A DNA stretch of 64,000 nt from Coturnix japonica (taxonomy: Eukaryota; Chordata; Aves; Galliformes; Phasianidae): assembly GCF_001577835.2 (NCBI RefSeq), contig NC_029521.1, positions 26,754,917 through 26,818,916 of the forward strand, in the 5' to 3' direction. Position 1 is the first letter of the stretch. Every line of letters begins with the position of its first letter. Shown here piece by piece: positions 11,165-24,247 of the stretch. Under the pieces are notes generated by a model, which saw nothing but the letters and a program-made list of their open reading frames with translations, was not told the origin of the DNA and searched no databases. The position numbers and the translations under genes are program-made.

Positions 11165-14100
11165 CTAAACTCCTCTGTTGTAGAATAATACTGTTTCTTC
11201 CGTAGATGACACAATTTCTGCTTCAAGTTCTTCTCGTTTTATCTGAAATATACAAAAACAGAATGAACATCATCATATCCTGGTGAGTCCTCATTACTGT
11301 ATTGAACTTTGCACAAGCCAGAGCACTGTATTGAAAACAGGGCCAGGAGAGCCTTGACTGTAATCTGCAAGGCAGCTCTCCTGGCCTCCCTTGCTTCAGG
11401 CTGTGCAATTGCATTGTGCAATTGATATATTTACACTTTTCAGATGAAGTTTAAGCGACATATAAACAACCTTGGCACAGCAAGTCCTGTAAGCCTCTGC
11501 GTAGTATACAGGCAGCCTCTCTGCTGCCTCCTTTTAGATGCACTAACCATCTAAACCCTACAGATTTTTGTTACACGGCCTTAAGACCAGTGGCTGGAAC
11601 TACAAAATGACTATTTAATAATCCTAATTTGAAAGGACTTACCTCACCACACTGTGGGAACATCCCAAATGAAGCTGGTAACATCCCTGCCAGTACTGCT
11701 GTAATCAGAAGCATCCTCATTGAAGCTAAAGCACGCGGAGTTCTCGCAGTGTTTGCTCTGCCAAAGACATTGAAAAGATAAATATCACTTTGGCCTTGAA
11801 AAATAACCTGACAGTGAGAAAAAGATGCTACTTTAGCAGCTAAACTGTAGAAGAGTGATAACCTGGGTTAATGATTCCTAAATACTTAATCTAATTGCCT
11901 ATGTTCTTATTCCTAACTGTTCGTTCCCTTTGCTAGGATTTATCTAAATTAATCACTATCTGAATAGAAACCTCCCACCTAGTCCTCCAAGGCAATTAGT
12001 ATCCCAGAACCAAAAGAAAAAGTGGGCAGGCGGTAACAGCCAGACTAAACATCAGAACACCACTGAGCAAGCACACCCAGCTCTTTTGAAATACCTCTTA
12101 CCTTTCCACAAAGTGCATAAGTGCAGCTGGCAGGAAGAATGTTGTCCCAAACAAGATTCCTCTTGATAATGCTGTTTCTTTAACAGCCTTCGGGAAGGGA
12201 ACAAAAAAAACCTCATTAGAGCAGCATTCTCTATGGCCTCAAATACTGCATGTTTCTGTGAGTAATTTTTGCCTACTACTCTGCAATTTCAAGCAGCAGG
12301 AATAAAGGATAAGGATCATTTGTTAGAGAATTTCTTAAATGGAAACTAAGCTCCTACATATGGGAAAGACATACAGTTACATACTATATGTAATTGAAAC
12401 TCCTTCACAATGCTGTATTGAGTTCTCCAGTTCAGATCTGCTTATTTTATTATTTATTTTAAAGCTGTGCTGAACTATTTCTGACTGGTCATAGTCTGTG
12501 TGCATCCTAACTACCTTGTGTGAAATATTCTCTCTCCAGCTCTTCACAGATCCTTATGCTTACTTAGCTTTTTCCTCCCCTCTAATGCAGCAGCATAGAT
12601 AAGGAAGGCCAATGACAGCACATAAATATGAATCCTTTTTTAGTTTCTAATGGATATTGATGATTAAGGAAGGGGGGAAATACAGAACCAGCATGGTCAG
12701 CAACTGGAGTTTGAGCATAAAATGAACCATCAAATTGCAGATCAAGAAATTACCCCTTTAGAGGCAGAGCCTTTAAACAATATTCCTGCTCTGGAAGACG
12801 TTTGTACTGTTTACTATAGGTGCTTTTATTTGAGGTTTCCTATCAGAAGAAGAAATCTGAGGAGTCTTGCTTCCTTCTGAGGTGACGTAGAAAACAGAAA
12901 AGCCTGTGTTAGTGTTCTGTGGTTTAACTCTGGCGCTTGCTGTATTGACTTGGGGAAGCTGCCAATCCTTGAGGACACAAGACAGATGCCAGCCTGGTTC
13001 CAGAGTCCTAGCCCAGGCCCAGGCCAAGATTCAGTAGCTGATACGGGATTTCTCAGTTTAGTACAGCAAACTGCATTGACTCTCACCATAACTTTAGCTC
13101 TAAGCAGAAAAAGAAAGGCAAGTCAAGAAGTAGCCTCCCACCCCTCGCCTACCTTCTCACCAGCCTTCTGTGACACTCCTAAAACTTTGCCATTCCTGTC
13201 CATCACTTCAATTCCATTCTCAAATTCTGGGCTTCTCACCGCTACCACAGTAAAAGCACTCATCAAACCTGCAGAGTTAAAAAGGATTTTGCTTTAAAAG
13301 ATCCACTAAGGCTATCTTCATAACTATATTCATCACTGTGTACATTTCACATTTCCAGTTCAGCAGTTCACAAATAAATAACCTGGTTGCTTAGGAAGAT
13401 ACTGCCCCATTAAATCTAAGTGAGATCTTAATTCTTGTTTCAGAAGCTTGAGCAGAATGTTAAGGCATCATTCCCAAAAGGTGCTTTGACATTATGGACA
13501 AAGATGTTCCATTATGTCACTGCATGTCTAAGTCACATCTGACACAGCCCCAGGTAGATCCTAGATGAGAATGTTTCGGTCTCCTCCAGATCCAGCACTA
13601 CAAGATGCCTGAAAACATCCATCCCACAGTCAGCCATTGAAAACATAAGCCTAAACCACTGGCACTTTTAAAGGCTGTATTGAACAGGAGTTGGCAATTT
13701 ATGCAGTTTTCTCTTCTTTTCCAGACTAAGATCTAGGCACAACAGGACAGTCTGCCAAACTGATCTTGTTTGAAATAGATTTCTCCCATTTTTGTTTTTG
13801 GCAGAGCTGTTCAATAAAGACATCAGCATAAAACATGGCACTCTCCAAATGCTGGACTAATAAAAATCAATTACCCTCAGGTTTCACTCTATATCTAAGA
13901 AAAGGGAAACACATTTTAAGGAGTCTCATTACTGCACAAAGTTAATATTATTCTTGTGTAACAACTCTTATTTGGTACGCTGTCAGCAGTTACGTAGACA
14001 GCAGCAGCTCCAGCCTGAGTAAGAAACACCAGTGAACAGCTAGAGCTGTGCTGCACTCTGGTGTCACCCATGTGCCACAACAGGTCATGCCAGCTCCAGA

Positions 14101-17100
14101 TCTGCTATGTAATGTGTAATTCCTTTTAACTCACCAAAGAGAGGAGCAGGTAGAAGCCTTTTGACAATTAGTTGTGTTACTGGACTCTTCAGTGTGTACC
14201 GGTCCATAAAAATAAAAGGCAAAGCCTAGGGTGTTGGGATGAAACAAGTACCTTCTATTAGAAAGAATGTACAGTTCTTCAGTATGTGCAACAGCCCAGG
14301 AAAATAATTCTGCAACTTCATACTTAGGTATGGCTATAAAACTAAGCAAAGGATGGGATTTAATATATCAACAAAATAGACATGCTTTCTAGTGGCTAAA
14401 GGTTTTTGTGATCACACATTTCTACAAGAAAACCTACAAGACAATATAATAAAGTGTATCAAACACTGGTGCTTAAAGGACAGTAGTACTAACACAGAGA
14501 CTTAGACTGATTTACCAGCTGTTTAGAGTGAGACAGTTATCTTTGACAGCACCACATTAGACAACAACTACAGTAACACGGAGTTACCGTGTTCATAAAC
14601 TCTGGTCACTTCCTCTCACCCCTCATTCTCTAATACCACAAAAAAAAATTAAGAAGGACATCACAGGAAGCAACAGAGGAAGCTGAGTAAGACTTGGCTG
14701 ATGGATGAAAATTCTTATTCTCAGTTGTTCTTGGGGAAGACATCAGAGTAGAGCATTGCAGGGCAATTCTGAAGGATTGTGGCAGTGCAGTTATCTCAGG
14801 CCTATTCCTTCTCAGGAGAGATTATCCAAAATGCAATCATCAAACAAACACATACACCTAGAACTGCAGCATAGGAAACAGCTCCCACACCAAACAAGAC
14901 TTGCTTTTGGTGAAGCGAGTTCTCCTAAGGACAGAAGAAACATAGCTACATAAGTACATTTGTAAATCACATTCAAAATGGTCTTGTGCAATGAAGATGA
15001 TCTCAATAATAAAAATGAATACATACTTCATCCTTTGTGGTATAATTTCCATTAAATAGGGTGAATCCTGTGGTGTAGGCATGAAATGCAAACTGCAGAA
15101 AGGAGAGGTTATAAGCAAAAAAGATTTTGGAACAGAGGCAGGAAGACTTGTAAATGTAGAAAGAGGCAATTACCTGACAAAGAAAAACTTGTTTTGCCTG
15201 CACCTGAAGTGACGAAGAAATGACCTAAGAGAAAAACCCCACAAGAAAGTCAACTTGATTAATCTTGGAGTTGCTGGAGAACAGAGGTTGGCTACAGCAC
15301 AAAGTGTGCTGCTGTGTGACCATCTGTGGCAGTGCCAAAGGCTCCAGTCAGTGCCAGAAGCAATTTAACTTGATTTTAGGCTAACACACTTTCTTGAAAC
15401 AGATGTAACATATCTGCTTTGTCTACCCAACATAAAACATAGACACATAGGAATTAAAACACTGTGCAAATATACATATATATATGCATATATACATATA
15501 TATGTATTATACACATATTTATATATATGTATTTGAACGAGATGCTTTCTTACTCAAAAACTGTATTTGTGCTTGTGAAGTTTAAATAGAATAAGTTAAA
15601 TACTACTGAAGTAATTAACAAAGTGAAGGAGTTGGGTTCTGATAGGTTTTATTTGTGTTAATACTAGATGTAACTGATCTCACATTAACATTTTAGTAGT
15701 TACTTCCCAACTGCTTCTCCAAATCCCAAATCAGGCAGTGAATGAGAACTTCAGGCCTTTCTTGAGGTCTCACCAAGTTATGAGTGTGAAGCACCCTCAA
15801 AGAAAATGCAGCTGAGAAGCCCAAAACTTCTCATTCCCTTTCCTCAAGGCCTTAGCTCTGGAGAACGTAAGCCAAGTGGTGCACCGTTACTTCTCATGGC
15901 TACTTACCAACGGAAGAGTTACAGGCAGGAAAGCTATAAAGAAAGAAACCTTCATTTTAGTAACAGTAACTGCGAGTCCAGGCTGATGGTTTTTAAGCAG
16001 ATAATTTCCCCTCCCCCTCTAGTTTCAGCTGTCAATAAAACACTTGTTCACAAACTAGATTTAAAAAATAGCAATAATCTTTGCTATAGATTCAATTCTA
16101 ACATTTGTTTCCCCTCCCTCATTCAAGAAATGAAAAGTATCTGGTCTTGACTGATAGCCAAAAGGAGTTAAAAGATAAGAGAGAGCAACTAACAGGAGTA
16201 ATACTCCACTTGTTTTCCACAGAGAAGAGCACCACTGTGTGGTTACTATCTGCCATTCCCTGCTGATGCTTCAGTTACACGCCTCTCTGCAGGGAGCTCA
16301 CCTGGAGGTCTGAAGAAAACAGGGATTATCCTGCCTGTATCAGGATGTACATTGGCCTTAGAAGAAAAAATACAAAACAAAATAAAACGATTAGAACCTG
16401 TTCCATGCTTAAATAAGAAAGAAAAGAAAATGGATTTCTGAATCATTTGGAAACTTACCAGGCTCAGCAGGAAGGCTTGTTTTGTCTAAATAATTTGAGA
16501 ATCAGGTTAGTAATCAACCTTCTGAGAAGCGTGACCTAAATCTTGTTTCTAAATTTATGATATCATCTTTCTCTGATAACTCCCTGTTACGATGTAGCTT
16601 GTATGCATTCACATCCCTTTAATTACTTTTCCCTAAAATCTCTCCCCACATACTTTGCTGAATATAATTGTCATATCTCAGGTGCTATTAACACTAAACA
16701 CACACTATGACAGAACAGCAAGTAAATTTTAAATGCCTACTGGCTTATTTAAAACAGAAAATAACAACGCTTAAATATGCCTAAAAGCCTAAAGACTTAT
16801 TATTAAGACTCCGGCTTTTCTGCGATCACAGAATATTTCAGTTCTCCTTTCAGGCTGTGACACACAAGGTATGAAATGCCATACAGGTACAGCTATACAG
16901 TTCACAGTTGTAAAGGGTTTTCTTGCGTTATCCCTCGTTGTTGAATCTCAGTATTCTGTCTAATCTTACATTAACATCAATTATTTAAATCATGAAAAAA
17001 AGACATATCTATTTCCTATCAACTATCCTCCAAAATACCTGGTGGTTCTGTCTGAACTCACTCTGGGCCTCTTGACTGTGTTCTAATAATAACCGGGCTT

Positions 17101-17777
17101 TTCTTATTTCATCCTGTATTAGAGGAAAACAAACAAACAGAAAAAAATAACTCAGATTTCAATAAAATTCCTTAATGACTCTCACCTGTGCTCCCACAGC
17201 TGACCTGACACTTGCCTCAACTGATTCATCACAGGTTCAGGCTGTGATTACCAATTTCCCATACAGCTGTATGCAAAGAAAGTCTCTTGGGAGGCTTTAT
17301 GAGATGACTGGACTTTTCTTCAGCAGGCATATCTCTATGTGTAATCACACTAATTCAAGGAGGCGTGAGCTAATCTCAGCCCTACAATTCCTAAATGTAC
17401 TATTAAGGTTTCCTTTGGTGTTCATATATTTAGCATACAAGTATTCAATGTCACCTCTAACACAGGTGGATCTACTGAAGGACATCGTTTCTGCTGCCCA
17501 ACCTGAGCCCACCATCTCACCGCAACACCCCGTAAACACCACAGAACAGCACTGGGGTCCTCACCGTGGACTTGAAGAGGTGCAGGGGGTCCAACACATC
17601 TGCCCACAGAAGAAGCCTCTGCCAAAAGGACTGCAGGAGACAACGCCTTTTAGGGTGACGCCGTTAATGGCGCCGCGGCCGCTCCCTCCCTCCCGCCTGG
17701 TCCCGGTCCCGGTCCCGTCCCACGCCCCGTGGCCTCACCGAACCCTCCGTCCTCCACAGCCGCAGGTTGGCGTCCAT
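11165..17777 (-). CDS. SFXN4: Sideroflexin-4, complete, 14 exons
   Basis: Coding exons in transcript order, as high-low plus coordinates: 17777-17739, 17630-17565, 17113-17039, 16485-16459, 16356-16302, 15933-15908, 15224-15174, 15092-15027, 14924-14856, 14225-14135, 13268-13153, 12187-12102, 11757-11643 and 11242-11165. They join in frame to 319 aa plus stop (human about 337). Matched blocks are LLLWADVLDPLHLF (res 19-32), the sideroflexin motif HPDTG (73-77) with FFRPPAFLP, QVFLCQ, VKRLLPAPLF, EVMDRNGKVLG, AVKETALSRGILFG and the tail SSTEETVLFYNRGV. Sideroflexins are multi-pass inner-mitochondrial-membrane proteins; SFXN4 is known for a role in complex I assembly and Fe-S homeostasis rather than serine transport. 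Two microexons of 27 and 26 nt occur (16459-16485, 15908-15933). The N-terminus is shorter than in human. The exon 9 donor is placed at GGT|GTATGT because only that keeps the frame. PRDX3 lies upstream on the same strand. Confidence 0.93.
15471..15532. repeat. TA/CA-rich microsatellite in an SFXN4 intron
   Basis: An interrupted array of ATATACATATATATG-type units spans about 60 bp in the intron between the 15908-15933 and 15174-15224 exons. It is alternating purine-pyrimidine and self-complementary, so cruciform-prone and probably length-polymorphic. Confidence 0.85.
17183..17269. repeat. Unidentified interspersed repeat, copy 1 (SFXN4 intron)
   Basis: This stretch shares an ordered set of blocks with 24248-24335: CACCTGTGCTCCCA, then 51 bp from its start (49 in the other copy) GGTTCAGGCTGTGA, then TTAnCAATnCCCATACA and AGCTG/CAGCT. 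Order and spacing are conserved, so the two are copies of one element. I cannot name the family. It does not look like CR1. Confidence 0.6.
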
Positions 17778-17900
17778 TGAGCCACGGCACCGGAAGGCGC
17801 TGCCGGGGGACGGTCCGTTCATTGCACGCTCCGCCCGGGCCCGGCCCCATTAAGGCAGGAGTTCCGGGGCTGCGGGGATCGGCTGCTGCTGCTCCGGTAG
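17778..17900 (-). promoter_or_regulatory. SFXN4: SFXN4 CpG-rich promoter
   Basis: A CpG-rich, TATA-less island (about 17640-17890) surrounds SFXN4 exon 1. An ETS-type ACCGGAAGG (17789-17797) sits 12 bp upstream of the start codon on the minus-strand gene. The island includes GC-box-like runs (CGGTCCCGGTCCCG) inside intron 1. Confidence 0.6.
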
Positions 17901-18429
17901 GGTTGTATTCCTTCTAAGTGGGAGCACGGACCCGTGTGTCAAAAGGGAGCAAGCTAAGGGAACGATACAGCCAGGTGAAGGACACATGAAGGCAGCACAG
18001 CTGGCTGCTGCTTGCTGCAAATAAAGGCACCAACTTTATTTTCAGAAGAGAGATGATATAAGGAGAGAAGCAGAAAGAAAGCAAAGCAAGACAGCAATTG
18101 CAAGTCAGCACTAGGATTTATTGATGGCACCACAGACACAGGTATGCTACATTCCTGTGAACAGCACAATTTACATCTTCTGCAGGCAGATTCAAGCAGA
18201 TAAGCAAGGCTTTAAATGAAGGAAGAACGTTATCGAGCTCCACTAAGCACAGTAGTGGAGTGTACATCTTCAATGTCCCAAACAGAATGCAAGCTTATAA
18301 TGATTAACACTCTTAGTTAGTGTTCCCCTAATGCAAAAGAACACAACAGAAGGCAACTTATCCATCCATTTGTCACGTCCCAGTTACAGACATTCATAAA
18401 ACTTTACTTGCTAAAGGGGAAAATAAAGC

Positions 18430-18435
18430 TTTATT
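18430..18435 (-). terminator. PRDX3: PRDX3 polyadenylation signal
   Basis: Minus-strand AATAAA lies about 168 nt past the PRDX3 stop codon. The predicted end of the PRDX3 transcript is thus only about 630 bp upstream of the SFXN4 start codon. Confidence 0.6.
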
Positions 18436-18602
18436 TTTACCTTATGTGTTTTGTTTTCAAAAAAAGGCAAGAGAGTCGGTAAGTATTTCAGCATTTAATT
18501 ATTATTATTTTAAAACATGAGGAAATGAGAATCTTCCTTCTTCCATAATCACAGCCACTTCATGTCTTCAGCATATGGTCAGTTTCACCTTCATTTCAGT
18601 GT

Positions 18603-21600
18603 TTAATGCACTTTCTCAAAATACTCTTTGGAAGCCTCTGGACTTGGCTTGATCTGTCAAGAAGAAAGAAGTTGTTACTGTGTGCTGTAACTGATATCAA
18701 AGTTATGGACTTAACGTTTTAGCCAAGAAACAAATATACTTCATTAAAAGCACTCAGTTATTTCTGCTTCTGCACTTGGTTGGAAGATGTATGAGCTATC
18801 GAGCAGGGCATGAAGCAAGTAACAAGAAATCCATTGACAACTGTTAGAAAGTACAAAGTGTGTGTTCTAAAAGAAAGTCAGTGAATTTCATCAAAGAAAT
18901 CACATTTAGTAACACACAAGTAGACTGAATTGGTCCAACCAGTGAAAGCCTCAGGCTTAGAAAGGTAGGAAGAGATTCATTCAAGCACTTCATGTTAAAG
19001 CAGTTCTTAGCCCCTGGGATACACAAGAACATGCCAGTGTCTATATTTAGAAGTGATATTTAGCAAACACGTACTGTAGGGGAATCTGGAGTCCAGTTTG
19101 CTGGGCAAACCTCTCCATGTGTTTCCACATACTGGAATGCTTTCACCAAGCGAAGGGTCTCTTCCACACTGCGACCGACAGGGAGATCATTGACACTCAG
19201 ATGCTTGATGATCCCATTTGGATCAATGATGAAGAGACCTCTGCAACGGAGTGGAAATTTCAGGAGTGCATATCATATTTAAAGATTGAAACTAAGAAAC
19301 AGATGAACAGTTTCAGCATGGCAGTTAGATCCACACATCTGCCTTGGGAGCAGCAATATTGCATTTGATATAGTGTTAGTACAGTGATCAAAAGCTAAGA
19401 GCCCATGAACTGGTATGGTATTGTGAAATTATGCAGTACACAGCATGACTATTAAGACAGCAAGAGGTATAAGAAAGATAGAACTTAATTTATTCTGTAT
19501 TTCAAAGCTGATAGCTAGAATCCTTATGTCTTTTTATATAAAAATCCAAAGGTACTGAATGAAGAGCTGCTTATGCATTAAACTACTCATTTCTGTTATA
19601 TATAAGCCATTGTGGAAATTAAAGAACAAATTAGTAGGCTGAGATTTGGAAACAAATGTCTGAAGTTCTTTTTCAGCACAGAAGCTTCTGTTTTGAAGGG
19701 AAAAAACAGCACAGGTTAAGGCAACCTAAAACAACAATAATCAAATACTGACTCAACATTGAATCAGAATATTGAGCAGCCTTCTGTGGACTTTTGCCAC
19801 AGAAAAGAAACTAAATGAAACATTTCCCTCCATACCTCCATGGCACAGAAAAGCCTGCACCTGAACACCAAGAATACAGGATTATTTTGGGGATTACATC
19901 CAGCATAAACCTTTTGATGCAAAGAGATGAAGAATCTGGATGTCCATAGTAGTATTCCCACGGAGTAAAAAGCACCCAGGATAACTAAGTGTGACTGTAA
20001 TGGCCTCTAGAACTACAGCTCTACAAGCTTCTCACTAACAAATTAAGGCACTCTCTTCCCCTTTCAGGAAAAGAGGAGAAATGAAAGAATTATGAAAAGT
20101 ATAGAAATTAAAAAATACTCTTCTGTCCAGCTCTCATTTTCCTTCCTCAGAACAGAGTGACTGGCTATTGTCTGCATGTATCTTCAGAGAGGTCTGGAAA
20201 ACTCTCAACTTGGCCATAATAGACATGTGCCCTTTTCCTGGGATGAGATTCAGCAGCAAGTCCACAGAAGTCCCACCTTTCAGTGTTCACGTGATCCTTG
20301 TATAGTTTCCCTTGGAGGAAACTGCATCATCAGCAGTCATTCATTACCTCAGTGCAATGCCAGGTCCTTCTAGCAGAACGCCATAATCACGGGAGATTTG
20401 TTTCGTGAGGTCTGACAGGACTGGAATATTCATCTTGCCCAAACCGCCACTCTAGAGAAAAGAAGAAGATTCCACTTTGTTACTCAGTGCTGTTTAGGAT
20501 TAACCCTGAGACTAGATTCATTGCTCTCATAAACAAGGCTTCTAACAAACATGCTAGGTACATCAGAGTTCTGCTGCTCTCTGTATGCAGTGCATGCATT
20601 CTCCCCCAAAACAGTTTAAATACTATTTGGAGAGTCAACCATGATCACTTTGATTTTTGCAACACACTGGAACAGCAAGAGAGATAAGCTCCATTATCCT
20701 TGAAACGGGACAGGCATTTGTTAGCTTTTCTATTCCAGCCATCATCAGTGAATCATTGTGTAATCTGCCACTTAGACCCTGATCTTGCAAATGCTTGCCT
20801 TCAACAGAGCTCTCATGCAGGAAGATATCAAAGGAGCCAAGGCTTTAACTCCTCTGGGTGTCAGTTTCCCTATCTACACCGTTATGGAATTCCTTCCACC
20901 CTGCAGAACGTTTTGCATGCATGAAACAAGGCATGAGTGGTGCACACTGAACTACTCCCCAATAAAGCAATGAAAGCAGTTTGTAATCACATTTCAGACC
21001 TTCAGCAAAACATGCAGAAGATTAAATACTCTTGATTGGTTCAGCCAAACCACATTAAGCTGAGCAGAACCCTCCTATGTTATCAAGGATGAGCCACATA
21101 CCTGGAGGCAGAGCAATTCAATTGTGATAAGCAATTATGTGGGGGGCTGCTGTCCCTGTGGCCACACATGTAAGAACTGATTACACCACACCCTCCTGTG
21201 ACACCTCTGTCTACAACTAACTTATTTATCATAACTAATGCTTGCAGAATTGCTTCTTCTCAGCAACTGCCATGGAAAGAAAACAAACCAAGGAGGGAAG
21301 CTGCCCCATCCGTACCTTGCGCGGGGTGTTGATCCAGGCCAGGTGGCAGAAGTGGGAGTCCACAGACACAGCCACCACCTCGCAGTTCACATCGTGGAAC
21401 TCATTCGCCTTGTTACTGAAAGCCACAATCTCCGTGGGGCACACAAAGGTGCTGGGTGGGAAGAGAAGGTGAGCTGACTCAACAAGCTTTCAAGGCAGAA
21501 AGACACTCAGGTAGCTGTTTCTAGGCACCAGAGCAACGGCATCTTTACTTTAGCTTACATTTAGAGCCTGTTGTTTGCCACTTTGCTGCACTCAAAGCAA

Positions 21601-22198
21601 CAGCAGCAGGCATTAGTGAGCAAGGCAGCTTCCAGCTGCTGCCGGCACTGAGCTATTTGGGCATGGAAGCCCCCAGGCTGCGGGTTAAACCCTCCCAGGC
21701 CCGGCAGAGCTCAGCAGAACGGCCTGCAATGCTCCACCAGGCCCACCCGGCGCTGTACAACCCTCTAAAGCAGCGGGAGGAGCGGCTGACAGGGTTAAAC
21801 CCGCACTCACAAATCCAGAGGGTAGAAGAAGAGCACGAGGTATTTCCCCTTGAAATCATCCAAGGTCAGTTCCTTGAACTCCCCATTGACAACGGCCGTG
21901 CCTTTAAAGAACGGGGCGTGCTGCGTGACGGCCGGGGCGAACCGCGAGGCGCCTGCGGGGACACATAACGCAATGCGGGCCGCTGCCACCGCAGGGCACA
22001 AGGCGGCAGGGCCGGCCCGGCCTTACCCAGCGTGAGCCGGCGGCGGGCACACAGCAGCGGCTGCGCCGTCAGCGTCCTCCCGGCGGCTGGAACCTGCGGG
22101 GACACGGGGCTCAGCGCCGGCTGGACACACGCGCTCCTCCCCGCCTGCCCGACATCACTCACCGCGCGGCGCAGCAGCACCCTCAGCGCGGCGGCCAT
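18603..22198 (-). CDS. PRDX3: Peroxiredoxin-3, mitochondrial thioredoxin-dependent peroxide reductase, complete, 7 exons
   Basis: Coding exons in transcript order: 22198-22163, 22093-22027, 21952-21811, 21451-21316, 20451-20348, 19240-19075 and 18653-18603. They join in frame to 233 aa plus stop. Residues 1-45 have many R/A/L and no D or E (first acid E59), a clear mitochondrial presequence. The core is a typical 2-Cys peroxiredoxin: PxxxTxxC motif P79-T83-C86 with peroxidatic C86 in [10 protein letters not shown], catalytic R162 in ALRGLFIID, and resolving C207 in HGEVCPANW. The C86-C207 spacing of 121 equals that of human PRDX2. GGLG (129-132) and the C-terminal YF pair (228-229) are both present, the features that make eukaryotic 2-Cys enzymes sensitive to hyperoxidation and repairable by sulfiredoxin. 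It reduces H2O2 in the matrix with thioredoxin-2. The ATG lies in AAGATGGCCGCC, a YY1-like start element. No break is seen. Confidence 0.97.
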
Positions 22199-22330
22199 CT
22201 TGAGCGCGGGGCAGCAGGCGGGGACAGGAGGGACAGGAGGAGGGATGAAGGAGGGATGAAGGAGGTGCTGGGCTGCGACCCGCCCCCAGGCTGCAGGGAT
22301 CACCCTCGGATGGTGCTGTGTCCTGGGGCA
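22199..22330 (-). promoter_or_regulatory. PRDX3: PRDX3 CpG-island promoter
   Basis: CpG-dense sequence runs from about 21890 to 22300 across exons 1-3 and the upstream side. No TATA box is seen. A YY1-like CAAGATGGCCGC overlaps the start codon, and a GGGACAGGAGGGACAGGAGG direct repeat with a GGAGGGATGAA doublet lies at about 22220-22265. Confidence 0.55.
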
Positions 22331-23812
22331 GGAGGAGTGGAGGTGCTTACCTCGGTGCCTCCGCTCGTGTGAGGGTGCTAGAGCACACTATGCGCTGGTA
22401 CTCATCAAAGCGGTGCTGGACCTCGGAAACCTCACAGATTTAACGTTTTTAAGTGCATTAGACTCTTAATTTACTGGTTTCGTGGTCACGTTTTTGACTT
22501 TTAGTCAAGAAAACCGCAGTGCTGGCCCAAATCTAGCAGGTGGCAGCAGCACAGTGAGGTGTGTGGGTTGTGAGAGGGACCGCACCTGATTCACGTAAAG
22601 CTTCCAGCCAACCTACTGCCTTAATACCAGCATTTATAAATACCCGTGGTCTTTTACCAAGGAGAGATGTCACTCTGTGAACTAGTGAGAAGCCGTCAGC
22701 AGCTGGGGACAAGATGAAAGCAACTAAAGTGACATGAGAAAGCTCCTGGAAGCTGTGTGGGTTCTGCATCTGTGGCTCTGATAGAAGTAATTTATTCCTG
22801 GACCAATCCAGCTCAAGCTGTCTGGTGGCCTGTGTCACAGTCAGCTCTTTGAGTCTTCAGAAGAGGGAAGTCACACACAGCTTGTTCTGAGCCATTAGCC
22901 AGAATCAGCTCTCTAACATGCCCAGGAATTGAGACAGCTGGCATCGTCCAGAAGCACGTCAGGGACCTTCCTGAACATTAAACGTGGACCAACCAGTCTC
23001 AAAAACTGCCAAGGAGAGCAACCAGAATAATATTATCTACTAATAGGTGCACAGAGATACTGGGTGAAGATGGCAGTATCCAAAAGGAGGTGATGAAGAT
23101 GGAGGTGTTCTGCATGATAGTAGGGAAGATGAGCTGTTTCTATAGCCATCCTGAAATGAGGAAGGAAAGGAAAATGCAGAGCCTTAAGGATGCAGATATT
23201 CCAGGGTTAACCACAGCAGCAGTCTTAACAGCTTCCTGCATCCACCGATTTCCTTGAATTCAAACATGCATCACTATTGCTTTTGATGTGCAGCTGTTCC
23301 CTTCAGGCTTAAGATCTTCTAACAAAGCTCTGCACATGCATTTGATAACGTGGTCATAGATATGTGCTAGTTTTGTCACTAAAACAGCAGATTCTGATGT
23401 CCTCAAATGTCCCTTATTTTTTTTCCTTTGGCATTTTCCAGATGTGTTTGAGATAGAGGCTCAATTTTGATGAGGAAACACTGTCTGAAAGCACTATCTG
23501 GACAAAACTCTGTTGAGAACAGCACTGGCAGTGCGAGGGGAGCTGACTGAGTAAGAATACCTCTTACCTAAAAGTTAGAGGCATTCTTCCTTATTTATCT
23601 GAAAATATATCAGACTAAGGGTCAGCTGTGTTGTAGCCTGTAGCCTTTGGAGCCTCCAGGAAGAGCAGTGGATGAAGAGAGCAAAAGCAGTTGTTAAGAA
23701 CTACGTCTGCTGTAGAGTTTAGGGAGAGGTTCCAGCAGAGCAGCAAGCAGTGGAGCTAGGAAAAGGACAACTACAGAGCAATAACTGATGGCAAAGAGCA
23801 ACAAAATAGCAA

Positions 23813-23874
23813 CAGGCACTTATTGGGCCAGCTCCAGCTGCTAAGGAGTATCAGGCACTTATTGGGCCAGCTCC
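23813..23874. repeat. 23-bp direct duplication, 39-bp period
   Basis: CAGGCACTTATTGGGCCAGC followed by TCC occurs at 23813-23835 and again, identical, at 23852-23874, separated by 16 bp. It looks like a recent local duplication. Confidence 0.9.
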
Positions 23875-24247
23875 TTAAACAGCCATACAGAGTGTCACAT
23901 CTGCATTCACATCTACTGAAATGGTACCCCCTTCACATCAAGAGAGGAGCTCTCCCAACAGTGACTTCTCCAAGGCTGGGCAGCAGACTGCGAGGTAAGG
24001 ATACATCTGGGTGTAGGGAAAAGCGATGGCAGACAACCAGTTCTAAATTACCCCCCCTTCAAAAAGGGTGATAGTCACAGCCCAGTCAGAAATAAAAATA
24101 GATTTGCTTATCTGTCCTAAGGACCAGAGCTTACTAAATACTTCAACAAAATAGATCTCTAGGTAGAGATTGCTTCTTTGTGACAGCCAACCCTTAAATA
24201 AGGTTAGAGAGGGGTGAAAACCTGTAGTCACACAGGTGATTTTCTTC

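Noticed and set aside
17175-17780. 201-aa plus-strand ORF, the longest in the window
   Set aside because: It lies antisense over SFXN4 exons 1-2 and GC-rich promoter sequence; the minus-strand exons explain the region and the peptide resembles nothing.
21866-22303. 145-aa minus-strand ORF at the PRDX3 5' end
   Set aside because: Reads through introns of PRDX3; only its stretch starting [12 protein letters not shown] is coding, and the spliced model is far better supported.
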